NCBI GenBank assembly: GCA_964537505.1
Contig: CAZICK010000023.1
Coordinates: 1 to 45,715 of the forward strand
Source: DAINBT01 sp036732785
Lineage (GTDB): Bacteria; Planctomycetota; Phycisphaerae; Sedimentisphaerales; SM23-30
Reading direction: 5' to 3'
Length of the DNA: 45,715 bases
Shown: positions 18,326 through 27,292 of the stretch, piece by piece
How positions within the stretch are numbered: the first letter of the stretch is position 1
Layout of the letters: each line of letters begins with the position of its first letter
Notes under the pieces: generated by a model
Databases searched by the model: none
The model's input: only the letters and a program-made list of their open reading frames with translations
Told to the model about the DNA's origin: nothing
Made by a program: the position numbers and the translations under genes

Positions 18326-18445
18326 AACAAAACCGGTGGCATGTTTACGCGAAGATTATACAAGGAATAAGCAAGCTTAGGCATGTTTGGTTGCGGCTCT
18401 TGCCGCTCCATGTTATACAACCGACTTTCAAAGGAAATGAGACTG

Positions 18446-20716
18446 ATGAAAAATTTAATTATCATTACAATAGCTGTTTTGGCCCAGACCTGGTCCCTGT
18501 TCCAACCTGTCGCTGCCCAGGAAGAACCGCTGGCCACTACTCCAAATGAGGCTACCATCCCAAATGAGGCTACTGCCCCAAATGAGGCCACTGCCCAGAC
18601 TCCCAAGGCTGCCAGCCCCACCGACATACCGGCCGCTCCCTCCGATCCCAACAATGTGACCGCACCCGAGACGACCACCATTGCTGAAATAACTATTGTG
18701 CCCGATGACGGTGACGGTATTCTGCTGAATTTCAAGAACGCTCCGCTCGGAACCATCCTCGAGCACCTCTCCGAAGTGGTCGGTTTGGTAATAGTCAGCG
18801 ATACCGACATCGATGGCCGCCTGACGATTATCAGTCGTCAGCCAATGACAATCGAGGAAGTCGTATCTTTGATCAATAGTGCCCTGGTCAAGGAAAACTA
18901 CGCCGCCATCAAGATGGGCAGAACCCTCAAGATTGTGCCTCTCGATGAGGCTAAGAAAATGAACATCCCGGTACAGTCAGGCAACGATCCCGAAAAAGTT
19001 ACTCCCGGCGATGATATGGTAACTCATGTGATTGCGGTTCGTTTCGCAAGCGCCGTCAAGCTCAAGGAAGAGCTCGCCGATCTGGTTCCTTCGTATGCCG
19101 ACCTTGCCGCCAACGCCGAAACCAATGCCCTGATCATCACCGACACCACCGCCAATGTGCGCCGGTTTATCGAAATCGTCCGCGCTCTCGATACCCAAAT
19201 GTCCGCCATCGCCGAAGTCAAAGTCTTTCGCCTGAAATACTCCGACGCTACCAACACCGCACGGTTGATCAACGAAGTTTTTCAGCCTGACGAGCAACGA
19301 AGTTCCCGCCGGAACCAACAGGGCACAAGCCCCATAGAAAGAATGATGTCATTTCGTGACAGGGGCGGGTCAAGAGGACGGGGCGGCGATGAATCGCAGG
19401 ACGAGGCATCTCCGGCAACAAGAATAGTCGCATCAGCCGATGAATACACTAATACCCTCGTAGTCGCCGGCCCCGCCGAGACCCTGGAGTTAATAGAAAC
19501 AGTGGTAAAGGAACTCGACTCCAACCCCCTGGAAGAACAATCTGTCATGGTATATCCATTGCAGAACGCCCAGGCGGAAAATCTCAAGGATGTAATGAAC
19601 AATCTTTTCCAGCAAATGGCTCAGTTGCTCTATCAGGGCGGTGGTGTTGGCGGCGGTTTGGGCAGAGGTGGTGGCGGCAGTAGTCGATTCGGCGGCCGGT
19701 CAGGGGGCTTCGGCGGGCGATCTTCCGGATCATCGGCACTTTCAGGGGCGGGCAACCTGGCCGGCCAGGTTTATTTCGAGTCGGACGAGGACACTAACTC
19801 ACTGCTGGTGATCACCGCTTCCAAAAACTTCGACAAGGTCAAAAAGATCATCGCCGAGCTGGATAAACCCGTCCCCCAGGTACTCATCAAGGTCTTGATC
19901 GCCGAGGTGACTCACGACGAATCGCTTGATCTGGGCACCGAGTTTTCCATGATAAACATCACCCATACCGGAAACAGCATCACCACATCCACCGACTTCA
20001 ACATAGCCGCTCAGACCGGTGGACTGGTAGTCGCAGGTATCCAGGGTGATCTGGACGTAACGCTGCGAGCCCTGGAAACCCAAGGCAAACTGAACATCCT
20101 CTCACGGCCGTACATCCTGACCAGCAACAACCAGACGGCAACCATAAATGTAGGCGAAGAAGTACCGTTCATCCGCAATACCACCTATACAGAAACCGGC
20201 CAGACGAGAAACACGATCGAATATGAAGACATCGGCATTATTCTCGAAGTGACGCCTTCCATCAATCCCGAAGGACTGGTCATTATGGATGTCAAACCGG
20301 AAATCTCCGCCATTACTGGCATCACCGTACCTATATCGGAAACAGTTGACGCTCCCGTCTTTGCCAAGCGATCCGCCGAAAGTCGAGTTGCCATCCGGGA
20401 CGGCCAGACCATCGTCATCGGCGGCCTGGTCCAGGACAAAGAAACCGAAAGCATCAAAAAGGTACCGCTGCTCGGAGACATTCCTCTGCTGGGCCTGTTG
20501 TTTCAACGCCGCGAAACGGAAAAACAAAAAACTGAACTGCTGATCTTCCTGACCCCCCATGTAGCCATGAAAGATATGGAACTGAACAAAATTACAGACC
20601 AGGAAAAGGCAAAGAGCAATCTCTTTAAGAACCCCTCCCAGTCGCCCCTTTTCGAAGAGCACATAAAAGCCATGCTGCAGGAGGATTTATCCCAGCCCAA
20701 CGAAAACAACCAATAG
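18446..20716 (+). CDS. gspD: Type II secretion outer-membrane secretin GspD
   Basis: A 756-residue secretin. A signal peptide (MKNLIIITIAVLAQTWSLFQPVAAQ) is followed by a Pro/Ala/Thr-rich linker with PNEAT repeats. Next come the N0-type domain (ILLNFKNAPLGTILEHLSEVVGLVIV) and N1-N3 domains (VIAVRFASAVKLKEEL, VFRLKYSDATNTARLI, VMVYPLQNAQAENLKDV). N3 has a Gly/Ser/Arg-rich loop (about 19637-19755). The secretin barrel follows with VPQVLIKVLIAEVTHDE, the gate region and the signature GQTIVIGGLVQDKETESIKKVPLLGDIPLLGLLFQ. The ATG at 18446 gives the cleanest signal peptide; another at 18437 is three codons upstream. It forms the outer-membrane pore through which T2SS cargo leaves. Confidence 0.95.
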   Translation: MKNLIIITIAVLAQTWSLFQPVAAQEEPLATTPNEATIPNEATAPNEATAQTPKAASPTDIPAAPSDPNNVTAPETTTIAEITIVPDDGDGILLNFKNAPLGTILEHLSEVVGLVIVSDTDIDGRLTIISRQPMTIEEVVSLINSALVKENYAAIKMGRTLKIVPLDEAKKMNIPVQSGNDPEKVTPGDDMVTHVIAVRFASAVKLKEELADLVPSYADLAANAETNALIITDTTANVRRFIEIVRALDTQMSAIAEVKVFRLKYSDATNTARLINEVFQPDEQRSSRRNQQGTSPIERMMSFRDRGGSRGRGGDESQDEASPATRIVASADEYTNTLVVAGPAETLELIETVVKELDSNPLEEQSVMVYPLQNAQAENLKDVMNNLFQQMAQLLYQGGGVGGGLGRGGGGSSRFGGRSGGFGGRSSGSSALSGAGNLAGQVYFESDEDTNSLLVITASKNFDKVKKIIAELDKPVPQVLIKVLIAEVTHDESLDLGTEFSMINITHTGNSITTSTDFNIAAQTGGLVVAGIQGDLDVTLRALETQGKLNILSRPYILTSNNQTATINVGEEVPFIRNTTYTETGQTRNTIEYEDIGIILEVTPSINPEGLVIMDVKPEISAITGITVPISETVDAPVFAKRSAESRVAIRDGQTIVIGGLVQDKETESIKKVPLLGDIPLLGLLFQRRETEKQKTELLIFLTPHVAMKDMELNKITDQEKAKSNLFKNPSQSPLFEEHIKAMLQEDLSQPNENNQ
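18542..18595 (+). repeat. Three 18-bp tandem repeats near the 5' end of gspD
   Basis: Three in-frame units encode PNEATI, PNEATA and PNEATA just after the signal peptide. They form a flexible linker before the N0 domain. Confidence 0.8.
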
Positions 20717-20753
20717 TAGGCAATATACCAATCGCTTATAAGTCTGCCCGGCT

Positions 20754-21029
20754 TTATAGTTTTTTTACTTCTTTACCACGCAGGAATATCTCGCGAATCT
20801 CGCGCAGCGGATAACCGCCTTCGTTGAGCCTTTTGATTAGTTGGATTCTTTCGATATTTTTGGAGTCGAACAGTTGTTGACCGCTGGGCGTACGTCCGCA
20901 CGGCTCCAGCAACCCTACCATCAGGTAATACTGCAAAGTCTGTTTCGATACCCCTGCCGCCTCGGCCGCCTGGCCTATTCGCAGCAACTTGTGCGCATCG
21001 GAATCTGTCTTCGACTTACGTTTTCTCAT
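20754..21029 (-). CDS. Short MerR-family DNA-binding protein
   Basis: A 91-residue protein made almost only of a MerR-type winged helix: LLRIGQAAEAAGVSKQTLQYYLMVGLLEPCGRTPSGQQLFDSKNIERIQLIKRLNEGGYPLREIREIF. The usual Y-Y before the wing is present (LQYYLMVGLLEP). No effector-binding or long dimerisation domain follows, so it resembles the small MerR/HTH_17-type regulators. It is convergent with gspD and 63 bases downstream of the lipoprotein gene, with which it could be co-transcribed. The target is unknown. Confidence 0.88.
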   Translation of the reverse strand: MRKRKSKTDSDAHKLLRIGQAAEAAGVSKQTLQYYLMVGLLEPCGRTPSGQQLFDSKNIERIQLIKRLNEGGYPLREIREIFLRGKEVKKL

Positions 21030-21092
21030 TGGATCAACACAACAGTACTGTCATCGCTCAAATTTCAGCAGCTTTTTCAAAGATGTTCCGGT

Positions 21093-21947
21093 TCACTTCC
21101 CTGGTGGTTCTTGTGTCGCGTGTAATTGCTGAAATTCCACCGTTATAATGTATCGCTGGCTGAATTGCTGATACTGATCGCTGGGAACAAAGTCTATCCG
21201 GCGCGGCAGGGTCAGTCCTTCGGGCGTTGTTTCATAGTCCCCAACGTACGCCGCCATATATCCAAACTCGTCCGGTTGATGTGGTTTTTGATAGCGCAAC
21301 CACAACTGCTCCAACAAATAACTTTCACCGTTAAACCACATTACCAGCAGATCATCGACCACCGGTCCCGTCGCATCATCCCGTCTCAGCAGCCGACCAG
21401 TGATCTCCACTTTGTGGCTCAGTCTGCCACCTTGACGCTCCAGCTTTGCGTAATGCAGGTCCAACCCCTCCCGTAGCAACGAGGCGGCCCCGGTCATCGC
21501 CTGGCCCTGCAAAAACAATTTGATCTTTGCCCCGAACAACTCGACCTTATCGTCCTCCACCCCCGTTTCTTCGGCGCCGGCACGAAAAACCTTAACCACG
21601 CCGTCGTGATCCAATTGCTCCCAAAGTTTGCCCCCTGATTCATCGCTGACCACCGAAACGGCAACTGTCTCATCGCTGACGATTTGATGTTGCTGTTCGA
21701 TCATAGACTTACTGCCGTCGGCTTCGTATATTGTAGCGATCGCTTTGCCGTCAATACGTACGGCCCCGGACCATACGTCTGTTCCACCGATGGCGGTGAT
21801 GTTTCGGCGAATTGCCGCATCCAGTTGCGGATCACTCAACATTCCCAGACGCTGCCGCATTGTCTCCAGCCGACTGCTGCAGCCGAAAATTGAAGCCACG
21901 AACACAACCACCAATCCCATCGATAAACGTTTGCAAAAGGCATTCAT
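21093..21947 (-). CDS. Predicted lipoprotein of unknown function
   Basis: A 284-residue protein with a lipoprotein-type signal peptide (LSMGLVVVFVASIFGC, Cys at about residue 23; Phe at -2 is unusual). The mature part begins with a helical stretch (LETMRQRLGMLSDPQLDAAIRRNITAIGG). It then looks like an all-beta sheet resembling outer-membrane lipoprotein-sorting/LolA-like or DUF6503-like folds (VWSGAVRIDGKAIATIYEADGSKSMIEQ, later YLLEQLWLRYQK and YETTPEGLTLPRRIDF). That resemblance is only suggestive. GGGAG precedes the start codon by about eight bases. The MerR gene lies downstream and the membrane glycosyltransferase gene upstream on the same strand. Confidence 0.78.
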   Translation of the reverse strand: MNAFCKRLSMGLVVVFVASIFGCSSRLETMRQRLGMLSDPQLDAAIRRNITAIGGTDVWSGAVRIDGKAIATIYEADGSKSMIEQQHQIVSDETVAVSVVSDESGGKLWEQLDHDGVVKVFRAGAEETGVEDDKVELFGAKIKLFLQGQAMTGAASLLREGLDLHYAKLERQGGRLSHKVEITGRLLRRDDATGPVVDDLLVMWFNGESYLLEQLWLRYQKPHQPDEFGYMAAYVGDYETTPEGLTLPRRIDFVPSDQYQQFSQRYIITVEFQQLHATQEPPGK

Positions 21948-21997
21948 CTGTCAGCTCCCTTTTAAGGCACTTTGAGACTGCTCCACTAATTTTTTCT

Positions 21998-23683
21998 TCA
22001 AATTTTTCTCTTAAAAACCGCGATCTCGCAATCCAAGCGGGGATCATAGCCTCGGCAATTTTCCTCGCCCCATCGATATACCGTATTTTCCTGGGGCCTG
22101 ATATCAATCATGCCATATATAGTATAATTATTCTGACAATATTGTTCAAACCAATTAAATATCAATTTTTCCGACTTGCGCCGCACCAGCCACGAAGTCG
22201 AAATACGCACAAACAACACGAATTTCGGATTATTCGCCTCTATTTCACGGATCATTTCCTGCTGCATTTTCAAAGCGTAGGGATGATCTTCCATCAAGGC
22301 GTAAGTATAGATATATCCGGTAGCTGCCCGCCTGTTCGAATAAAAGTATATTTGTGGTTCCGAACCGATAATGGCAATACGGTCGTCTTTAGTTGTGTTT
22401 TCCTTAATAACCCGGGCGATTTCCAGCGATTCGGGAAACGGATTACCCTTGTAGATCGTGCGTGACACTTCGGCGGGATCATCGGCAAAAAAGAAAGCTC
22501 GCTGATACCACACCCCGTGTGCTATTGCTGCCAGACCTAATAAAATTGCCATTGCCCGGCTCGCCAGCGACATTCGCCCGCCTACCCCCAGTTCATAAAT
22601 GCCCTTGATCGCTGCTCCTACCAGCAACCCCGCCGCAGGCAGAAAAAGGACAAAATAGTGTGGCCGAAAATTAAGACCCGGGCAAACGGCCAGAAACGAA
22701 AAAAGCAAAAATCCTCCCACAAACAAACTCTGCCGCTGGATGCTTTTGCTCCACAACAATGCCGTCAGGCCAAGGCCCGCCGTAATCCAAAGCGGCATGG
22801 ACGACTCGAAAATCTTCAACGCGTTACTTTTAAAGTTTTCCAATCCCATCTCCAGCGAATTGGCTGAAACACATTCGCGCGCGTAGTCAAATGTCCAGAA
22901 CCAAAACCGATCAAATGCGCCCACCCACCGGAAAATCAGACACGTCAATCCAAAAGGCAGTAATGCACACACCAAAAATATTAAACCTTTTACCGTAAAT
23001 ATCTTCCCATTGAACGGACGTCGGCGCAGCTCGCAAATAAGTAAATACAACCCCCCAAAGGCAATAAATGCGGCGCCATGCTGCTTCATAAGGAAGCAAA
23101 GTCCCAGCAATACCGCTCCACCGGCCAAAAGCCGAAGCCTGTTGACCTCGATCGCCCACAGCAGCAGCACAATACCTCCCAATGCGGGAAGAATAACGAA
23201 ATGTTCGGCGTTAGCGAAAACGCCCTGCACTGATTGGCTCGCGGAGGCCACCGCAAACGCGCCAGCCGCACCGACCCCGCCAACCGGTCCCAACAACCGT
23301 CTGCCCAGAAAAAACATCAGTACAATACTGGCCGCATTAATCACCATCAATCCCAGGTGAATGCCGCCGTGCGTATGGCCGAAAACAGCTAAAATCAAGG
23401 CGTAAGCACCGTAAATACCTGGCATCTTCATGTTATACAGATGTTCGTATGGAGCCAGACCTTGTAGTATAAGTTGGCCCGCGTAGGCGTATTCTCCTTC
23501 GTCACGCTCCAGGGGAACCTCCAAAAGGTTAATGCGGACAATTGCCGTCAACACCATAACCGCCAGAATCGCCCCCCATATCCAATACCGACCACACAGC
23601 CACCACCCTTTTGGTTCGTCAAGGGAAGACTTTGGCTCGGCGTCGGTCCGTTTCCGCTGATGTTTTCTGCGTGTCATTGCCAT
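21998..23683 (-). CDS. GT39/ArnT-like membrane glycosyltransferase
   Basis: A 561-residue polytopic membrane protein. A basic cytoplasmic N-terminus is followed by the first helix and the GT39-type periplasmic motif LEVPLERDEGEYAYAGQLILQG, whose Asp-Glu pair is the expected catalytic acid site of GT-C enzymes. About ten further hydrophobic segments follow, then a soluble C-terminal domain of about 150 residues (EIARVIKENTTKDDRIAIIGSEPQIYFYSNRRAATG). Such enzymes move a sugar from a polyprenyl phosphate donor to lipid or protein acceptors. The start MAMTRRKHQRKR at 23683 is preferred over the upstream in-frame codon at 23716. Donor and acceptor are not predictable. Confidence 0.87.
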   Translation of the reverse strand: MAMTRRKHQRKRTDAEPKSSLDEPKGWWLCGRYWIWGAILAVMVLTAIVRINLLEVPLERDEGEYAYAGQLILQGLAPYEHLYNMKMPGIYGAYALILAVFGHTHGGIHLGLMVINAASIVLMFFLGRRLLGPVGGVGAAGAFAVASASQSVQGVFANAEHFVILPALGGIVLLLWAIEVNRLRLLAGGAVLLGLCFLMKQHGAAFIAFGGLYLLICELRRRPFNGKIFTVKGLIFLVCALLPFGLTCLIFRWVGAFDRFWFWTFDYARECVSANSLEMGLENFKSNALKIFESSMPLWITAGLGLTALLWSKSIQRQSLFVGGFLLFSFLAVCPGLNFRPHYFVLFLPAAGLLVGAAIKGIYELGVGGRMSLASRAMAILLGLAAIAHGVWYQRAFFFADDPAEVSRTIYKGNPFPESLEIARVIKENTTKDDRIAIIGSEPQIYFYSNRRAATGYIYTYALMEDHPYALKMQQEMIREIEANNPKFVLFVRISTSWLVRRKSEKLIFNWFEQYCQNNYTIYGMIDIRPQENTVYRWGEENCRGYDPRLDCEIAVFKRKI

Positions 23684-23776
23684 TAATAAAACATTTCGAT
23701 TGCATCTTCCCAACATAGGCCGGGCTAAGCTACAAGCGTTTTATGCTACCATAATCGGCAGATTCCGCAACAGGAT

Positions 23777-25648
23777 TCACTTTTGCACATAAATGTACTT
23801 GAATGGGTGCAAATCGCGTGGATTCATATATATGCCTTTGATCCGGTCTTTGTAAGCCATTACGTTGACATAGTAATAGATCGGCAGGATGGGGACTTGT
23901 TCGTGGAGGAGTATTTCTTCGGCCTGCGCCAGGAATTGCAGTCGTTTTTCGGCATTGTCGCAGGTGGCTGCGCGGTGCATCAACTGGTCGTATTCGGGAT
24001 GAGAAAAGGCGGCGTCGTTTTGGCCGTTACCGGTGGTCAGGATATCCAGAAAAGTAGTCGGGTCGGCGTAGTCGCCATACCACGACCCACGGCACACCAT
24101 AAAGCGATGATTAGTCCGGTCCTCATCGAAGGTTTTTACTTCCTTGCCTTTGAGGATTACGTTAACGTTGAGGTGTTTTTTCCACATTTGAGCGATGGCC
24201 TCAGTGGTGTTTTCGTGGCCGCCGTCGGTATTGAACAATATTTCGACGGAGGGCAGAGGGTGGGCGTTGTGATAGCCTGCCTCGGCGAGAATCTGTCTGG
24301 CTTTTGACGGGTTGTAGTCAGGTCCAGGCCGGCAGTAGTATCCCTCGATGCTGCCGGGGGGTACGAAGTTCCGAGCCGGTGGACTGCTTATTTTTTTGAC
24401 CTTATCCGCTATTGCCTGTTTGTCCACGGCCAGATTGAATGCCATCCGTACGCGGGCGTCGGCGAATGGGTTTGGCGAACCGTCTGCCAAGCGGTCGCTG
24501 CAGTTAAAATAGTAGTAATACGTGCCGAATGCCAGGGACAAATGAATGTCCCGACGTACGCCGAGGCGCATCTGCTCGAGCAGTGCAGGGGCGAAATTCA
24601 ATGGGGTAAGGTCCTTGATCCAGTCCAGATCACCACGTTCGTAGGCGAGGAATGCGGTACTCGGTTCGGTAATGATCCGCACCATAATACTGTCGGACTT
24701 AACGTTTTGCCGGTCCCAGTAGCAGGGGTTTTTCTTCATGAGCATATATCGTTTGAACTGCCATTGAGCCAGCGTAAACGCACCATTGCTCACCAGTCCG
24801 GGATAACCGTTACGGTGATAATCGGGTTTTGTCCACTGCGGATCGTAAGCCCACATGGTAAGACAGGTAAGGGCCGGATCATTTTTTATCCGTAATTTTT
24901 CTATGGACTCGCGGTGGACGGGCATAAATGTGGTGAAAGCCGTCAGATCGAGAAAATACGTTGTCGGCCGGACCAGGCTTACCTGTAAATGATGCTCGTC
25001 GATCGCCTTGACAGCCACTTTGTCAAATTCCTGTTCCATTTGTTCGAGATGCCGACGACGAAACTGTCGGGCGATTTCCGACCAATCGGGTTTTCCCCGG
25101 TCACTGCCGAGCAGATTCAACGACTTGATAAATTGCTCGTCCTCACGTGTGATTGGGCTATTTTCGGCCAGATTGCGCAGGATCATCAAGGTATGTACCG
25201 CCTGATTACGCCAATTGCTGTAGGCTTTTGCCCCGGCGATGTTGTCGGTGATCAGAAAGGCATAAACGCGGCTGGTGCCCGGTTCGATGGCCCGTCGCCA
25301 GGCGTAAACGAAATCATCGGCGGTGACTGGATCGCCGTTGGACCATTTGGCATCGGTCCGAAGCTCGAAGGTGTAGGTTAACCCGTCCGGGCTGATCATC
25401 GGAGGCAGTTTGGCCACACCCGGGACTGGAGTGGACGTTTCGGGGTGATAACTGGTCAGTCCTTCCCAGAGGCCCTGGGCCAGGCGAATTTCGTCGGTCC
25501 ATTGTGCCCTTGCCGGGTCGAGCGTTTTGACGGCGAAGCCGATGGCGTAGGTGAAATCCGCCATAGGCATGGATCGGCCATGAATGGAGATGAACGCAAA
25601 CACCGCCATTAGCAAAAATACTACAAAGACCGCAATAGCTCGTTTCAT
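23777..25648 (-). CDS. Peptide/oligopeptide-binding protein (SBP family 5, OppA-like), orphan
   Basis: A 623-residue extracytoplasmic solute-binding protein. The N-terminal membrane anchor or signal (MKRAIAVFVVFLLMAVFAFISI) leads into the family-5 pattern: FTYAIGFAVKTLDPARAQWTDE, LAQGLWEGLTSYHPET, then GLTYTFELRTDAKWSNGDPVTADDFVYAWRRAIEPGT, and later NPFADARVRMAFNLAVDKQAI. These are hallmarks of OppA/DppA. No permease or ATPase genes of an ABC importer are nearby, so it may serve a distant transporter or another sensing role. The start at 25648 begins right at the export signal. Confidence 0.92.
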   Translation of the reverse strand: MKRAIAVFVVFLLMAVFAFISIHGRSMPMADFTYAIGFAVKTLDPARAQWTDEIRLAQGLWEGLTSYHPETSTPVPGVAKLPPMISPDGLTYTFELRTDAKWSNGDPVTADDFVYAWRRAIEPGTSRVYAFLITDNIAGAKAYSNWRNQAVHTLMILRNLAENSPITREDEQFIKSLNLLGSDRGKPDWSEIARQFRRRHLEQMEQEFDKVAVKAIDEHHLQVSLVRPTTYFLDLTAFTTFMPVHRESIEKLRIKNDPALTCLTMWAYDPQWTKPDYHRNGYPGLVSNGAFTLAQWQFKRYMLMKKNPCYWDRQNVKSDSIMVRIITEPSTAFLAYERGDLDWIKDLTPLNFAPALLEQMRLGVRRDIHLSLAFGTYYYYFNCSDRLADGSPNPFADARVRMAFNLAVDKQAIADKVKKISSPPARNFVPPGSIEGYYCRPGPDYNPSKARQILAEAGYHNAHPLPSVEILFNTDGGHENTTEAIAQMWKKHLNVNVILKGKEVKTFDEDRTNHRFMVCRGSWYGDYADPTTFLDILTTGNGQNDAAFSHPEYDQLMHRAATCDNAEKRLQFLAQAEEILLHEQVPILPIYYYVNVMAYKDRIKGIYMNPRDLHPFKYIYVQK

Positions 25649-25746
25649 AGCAGACCATATACTTATACACAATGAGGCTGAGTTGCTATTAATATAGCGG
25701 CGGCGGTGTCGGTAGTCGTTGTTTTTTTTATCTTTATCCGGTTTTT

Positions 25747-26958
25747 TTACGACAGGTCTAATTCGACCTGCTTTAAGTTCTTAGCACGTTCTATAATTTT
25801 GGCGGGCGGATCGGAGACGGTCGGCAGTTCAGGTTCGCTTTTCCCCTCCGGGTATATGCTGAACCGGTCATTAACGTCCCGCAGGAGGTACTTGTAATAT
25901 ACCTCTAATCTTTTCCAGTTTTTTTGCGGCAGGAAGTTGTCGAAGCTGGCGATTCTGGGGCTTCTACTGACAAGGAGTAAACTTGCTTCCGCTTCGATCA
26001 ACAGTGTTGCCAGTTCTTTGGAGCTTGTTTCGGTCAGTAGTTCAACGACAGAGCCTTCCGACTCACTGTAGCTCATGCCTTTGGTATAGCGTTGATAGGC
26101 GACAGAAAACAGTTCGATTGCGTTTTGGATCAGCTTTGTTTCGAGGTTTTTGTTGTCTGCCAGGAGGTTGCTGTTGATAATTACGGATATTTTGCGGAAG
26201 ATTCCGTAGTCCGACAGTTCGTTGTTTACCGTCCAGTTTTGATACTGTTCGATGCGTTTAGCTATGCAATCCTGCAGCAGTTGGACGCCTCCGATTTGAA
26301 CAGGAGCAGCAGCTACGATCTGAGATATTACCAGTGGTGAGTCTTCCTTCTTCAGGCAGTTGCCCAGCTCCGCCAGTACGTTTTGTGCCGATGAGCTTGC
26401 TTGTGGTTCGTTCGAGGTCAGGTATTGCTGTATTTCGGGCATAGCCAGTCCTCTGGCGGCCCAGTAGCGTATCTCCGGGGCTTCGTCTTTCAGCAGTGCC
26501 ACAAGGTCTTCGATCACATTGATATTGTCGGTGTATGCCAGGGCTGCGGTAGCGGATATTTTTATGCGTTGGGCAAGCTTCTTGTCGGTTAAGGCGTTAA
26601 GTTGGGGTGAAATCCGAATATAGGCGTTTTTTACGGCGGTGGAAAAGTGATTCGAATAAATTTTTCTTACCTCATCCCGCTTTACTTCACTGGCAACATT
26701 GCTGACGAGTTTGCGAACCGGCTCAGACGACTCTGATGCATCACTTACGGTCAGCATAGCGTCAAACTGCTCGTTGACGAAACCGGTGATTATTTCTATG
26801 TGCTGGTCGCCGAGGACGCTGGTTTGTCGTACGAAGTCGATTTTAGTTTCGATTTTTTTTGCCGTTGCGGCACTGGGGATCAGGCCCAGCAGCAGCATAA
26901 CGATGATGATTCGTAATAATGGTTTTGTGGGCCGACTTGTAGTGCAAATTATATTCAT
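25747..26958 (-). CDS. Secreted HEAT-like helical repeat protein, function unknown
   Basis: A 403-residue protein with a Sec-type signal peptide (PLLRIIIVMLLLGLIPSAATA). The mature part is almost all alpha helix. One stretch reads like HEAT units (DNINVIEDLVALLKDEAPEIRYWAARGLAMPEIQQYL, followed by SAQNVLAELGNCLKKEDSPLVISQIVAAA). The C-terminus has a conserved-looking aromatic segment (NWKRLEVYYKYLLRDVNDRFSIYPEG). I do not recognise a specific family. The ATG at 26958 is the one that places the signal peptide at the N-terminus; an open in-frame extension reaches 27075. Confidence 0.78.
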   Translation of the reverse strand: MNIICTTSRPTKPLLRIIIVMLLLGLIPSAATAKKIETKIDFVRQTSVLGDQHIEIITGFVNEQFDAMLTVSDASESSEPVRKLVSNVASEVKRDEVRKIYSNHFSTAVKNAYIRISPQLNALTDKKLAQRIKISATAALAYTDNINVIEDLVALLKDEAPEIRYWAARGLAMPEIQQYLTSNEPQASSSAQNVLAELGNCLKKEDSPLVISQIVAAAPVQIGGVQLLQDCIAKRIEQYQNWTVNNELSDYGIFRKISVIINSNLLADNKNLETKLIQNAIELFSVAYQRYTKGMSYSESEGSVVELLTETSSKELATLLIEAEASLLLVSRSPRIASFDNFLPQKNWKRLEVYYKYLLRDVNDRFSIYPEGKSEPELPTVSDPPAKIIERAKNLKQVELDLS

Positions 26959-27292
26959 GGTAATTCCATTTGAGCTTGCGACTTCGTTTTTGTGTAACTC
27001 CTTTGATTCCAAGGCAATACAAAAAAAGTTGTCAGGATTTTCTGCATCCGTCAGGTAAAGTTGCCTCTGATGCAAAGGGCAGGTTGCATAGATTCACGTC
27101 GATTCTATGTCAGGGCTCAGTCTTATTCCAGGTTATTCTATAGTTGGATGGTAACTGATCACGCAGATTATGTCAAGGAGATTTCTGATTGACCTGGTTG
27201 GCGTAACCCTATAATATGAAAGGGTATAGGATCGGCCGCTTCGGGTTGCCCGTGGCACCGATGAGAATTAACCATAACTGTTGGAGCTGTTT
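26959..27292. other. Divergent intergenic region upstream of prfB
   Basis: About 330 bases between the minus-strand HEAT-like gene and prfB. It contains the prfB promoter (27189-27217) and its Shine-Dalgarno GGAG (27283-27286). I see no other gene. Confidence 0.5.
27189..27217 (+). promoter_or_regulatory. Sigma-70-like promoter of prfB
   Basis: TTGACC (27189-27194) is followed by the AT-rich box TATAATAT (27210-27217). The spacer is 15 bases to TATAAT or 17 to TAATAT. The start codon follows about 75 bases later. Confidence 0.5.

Noticed and set aside
20738..20766. Weak stem followed by a T tract after gspD, considered a terminator
   Set aside because: The stem is only four A-T pairs with one G-T and the T tract is coding in the MerR gene on the other strand.
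21812..22465. 217-codon plus-strand open frame
   Set aside because: Antisense to the lipoprotein and glycosyltransferase genes, no recognisable domain.
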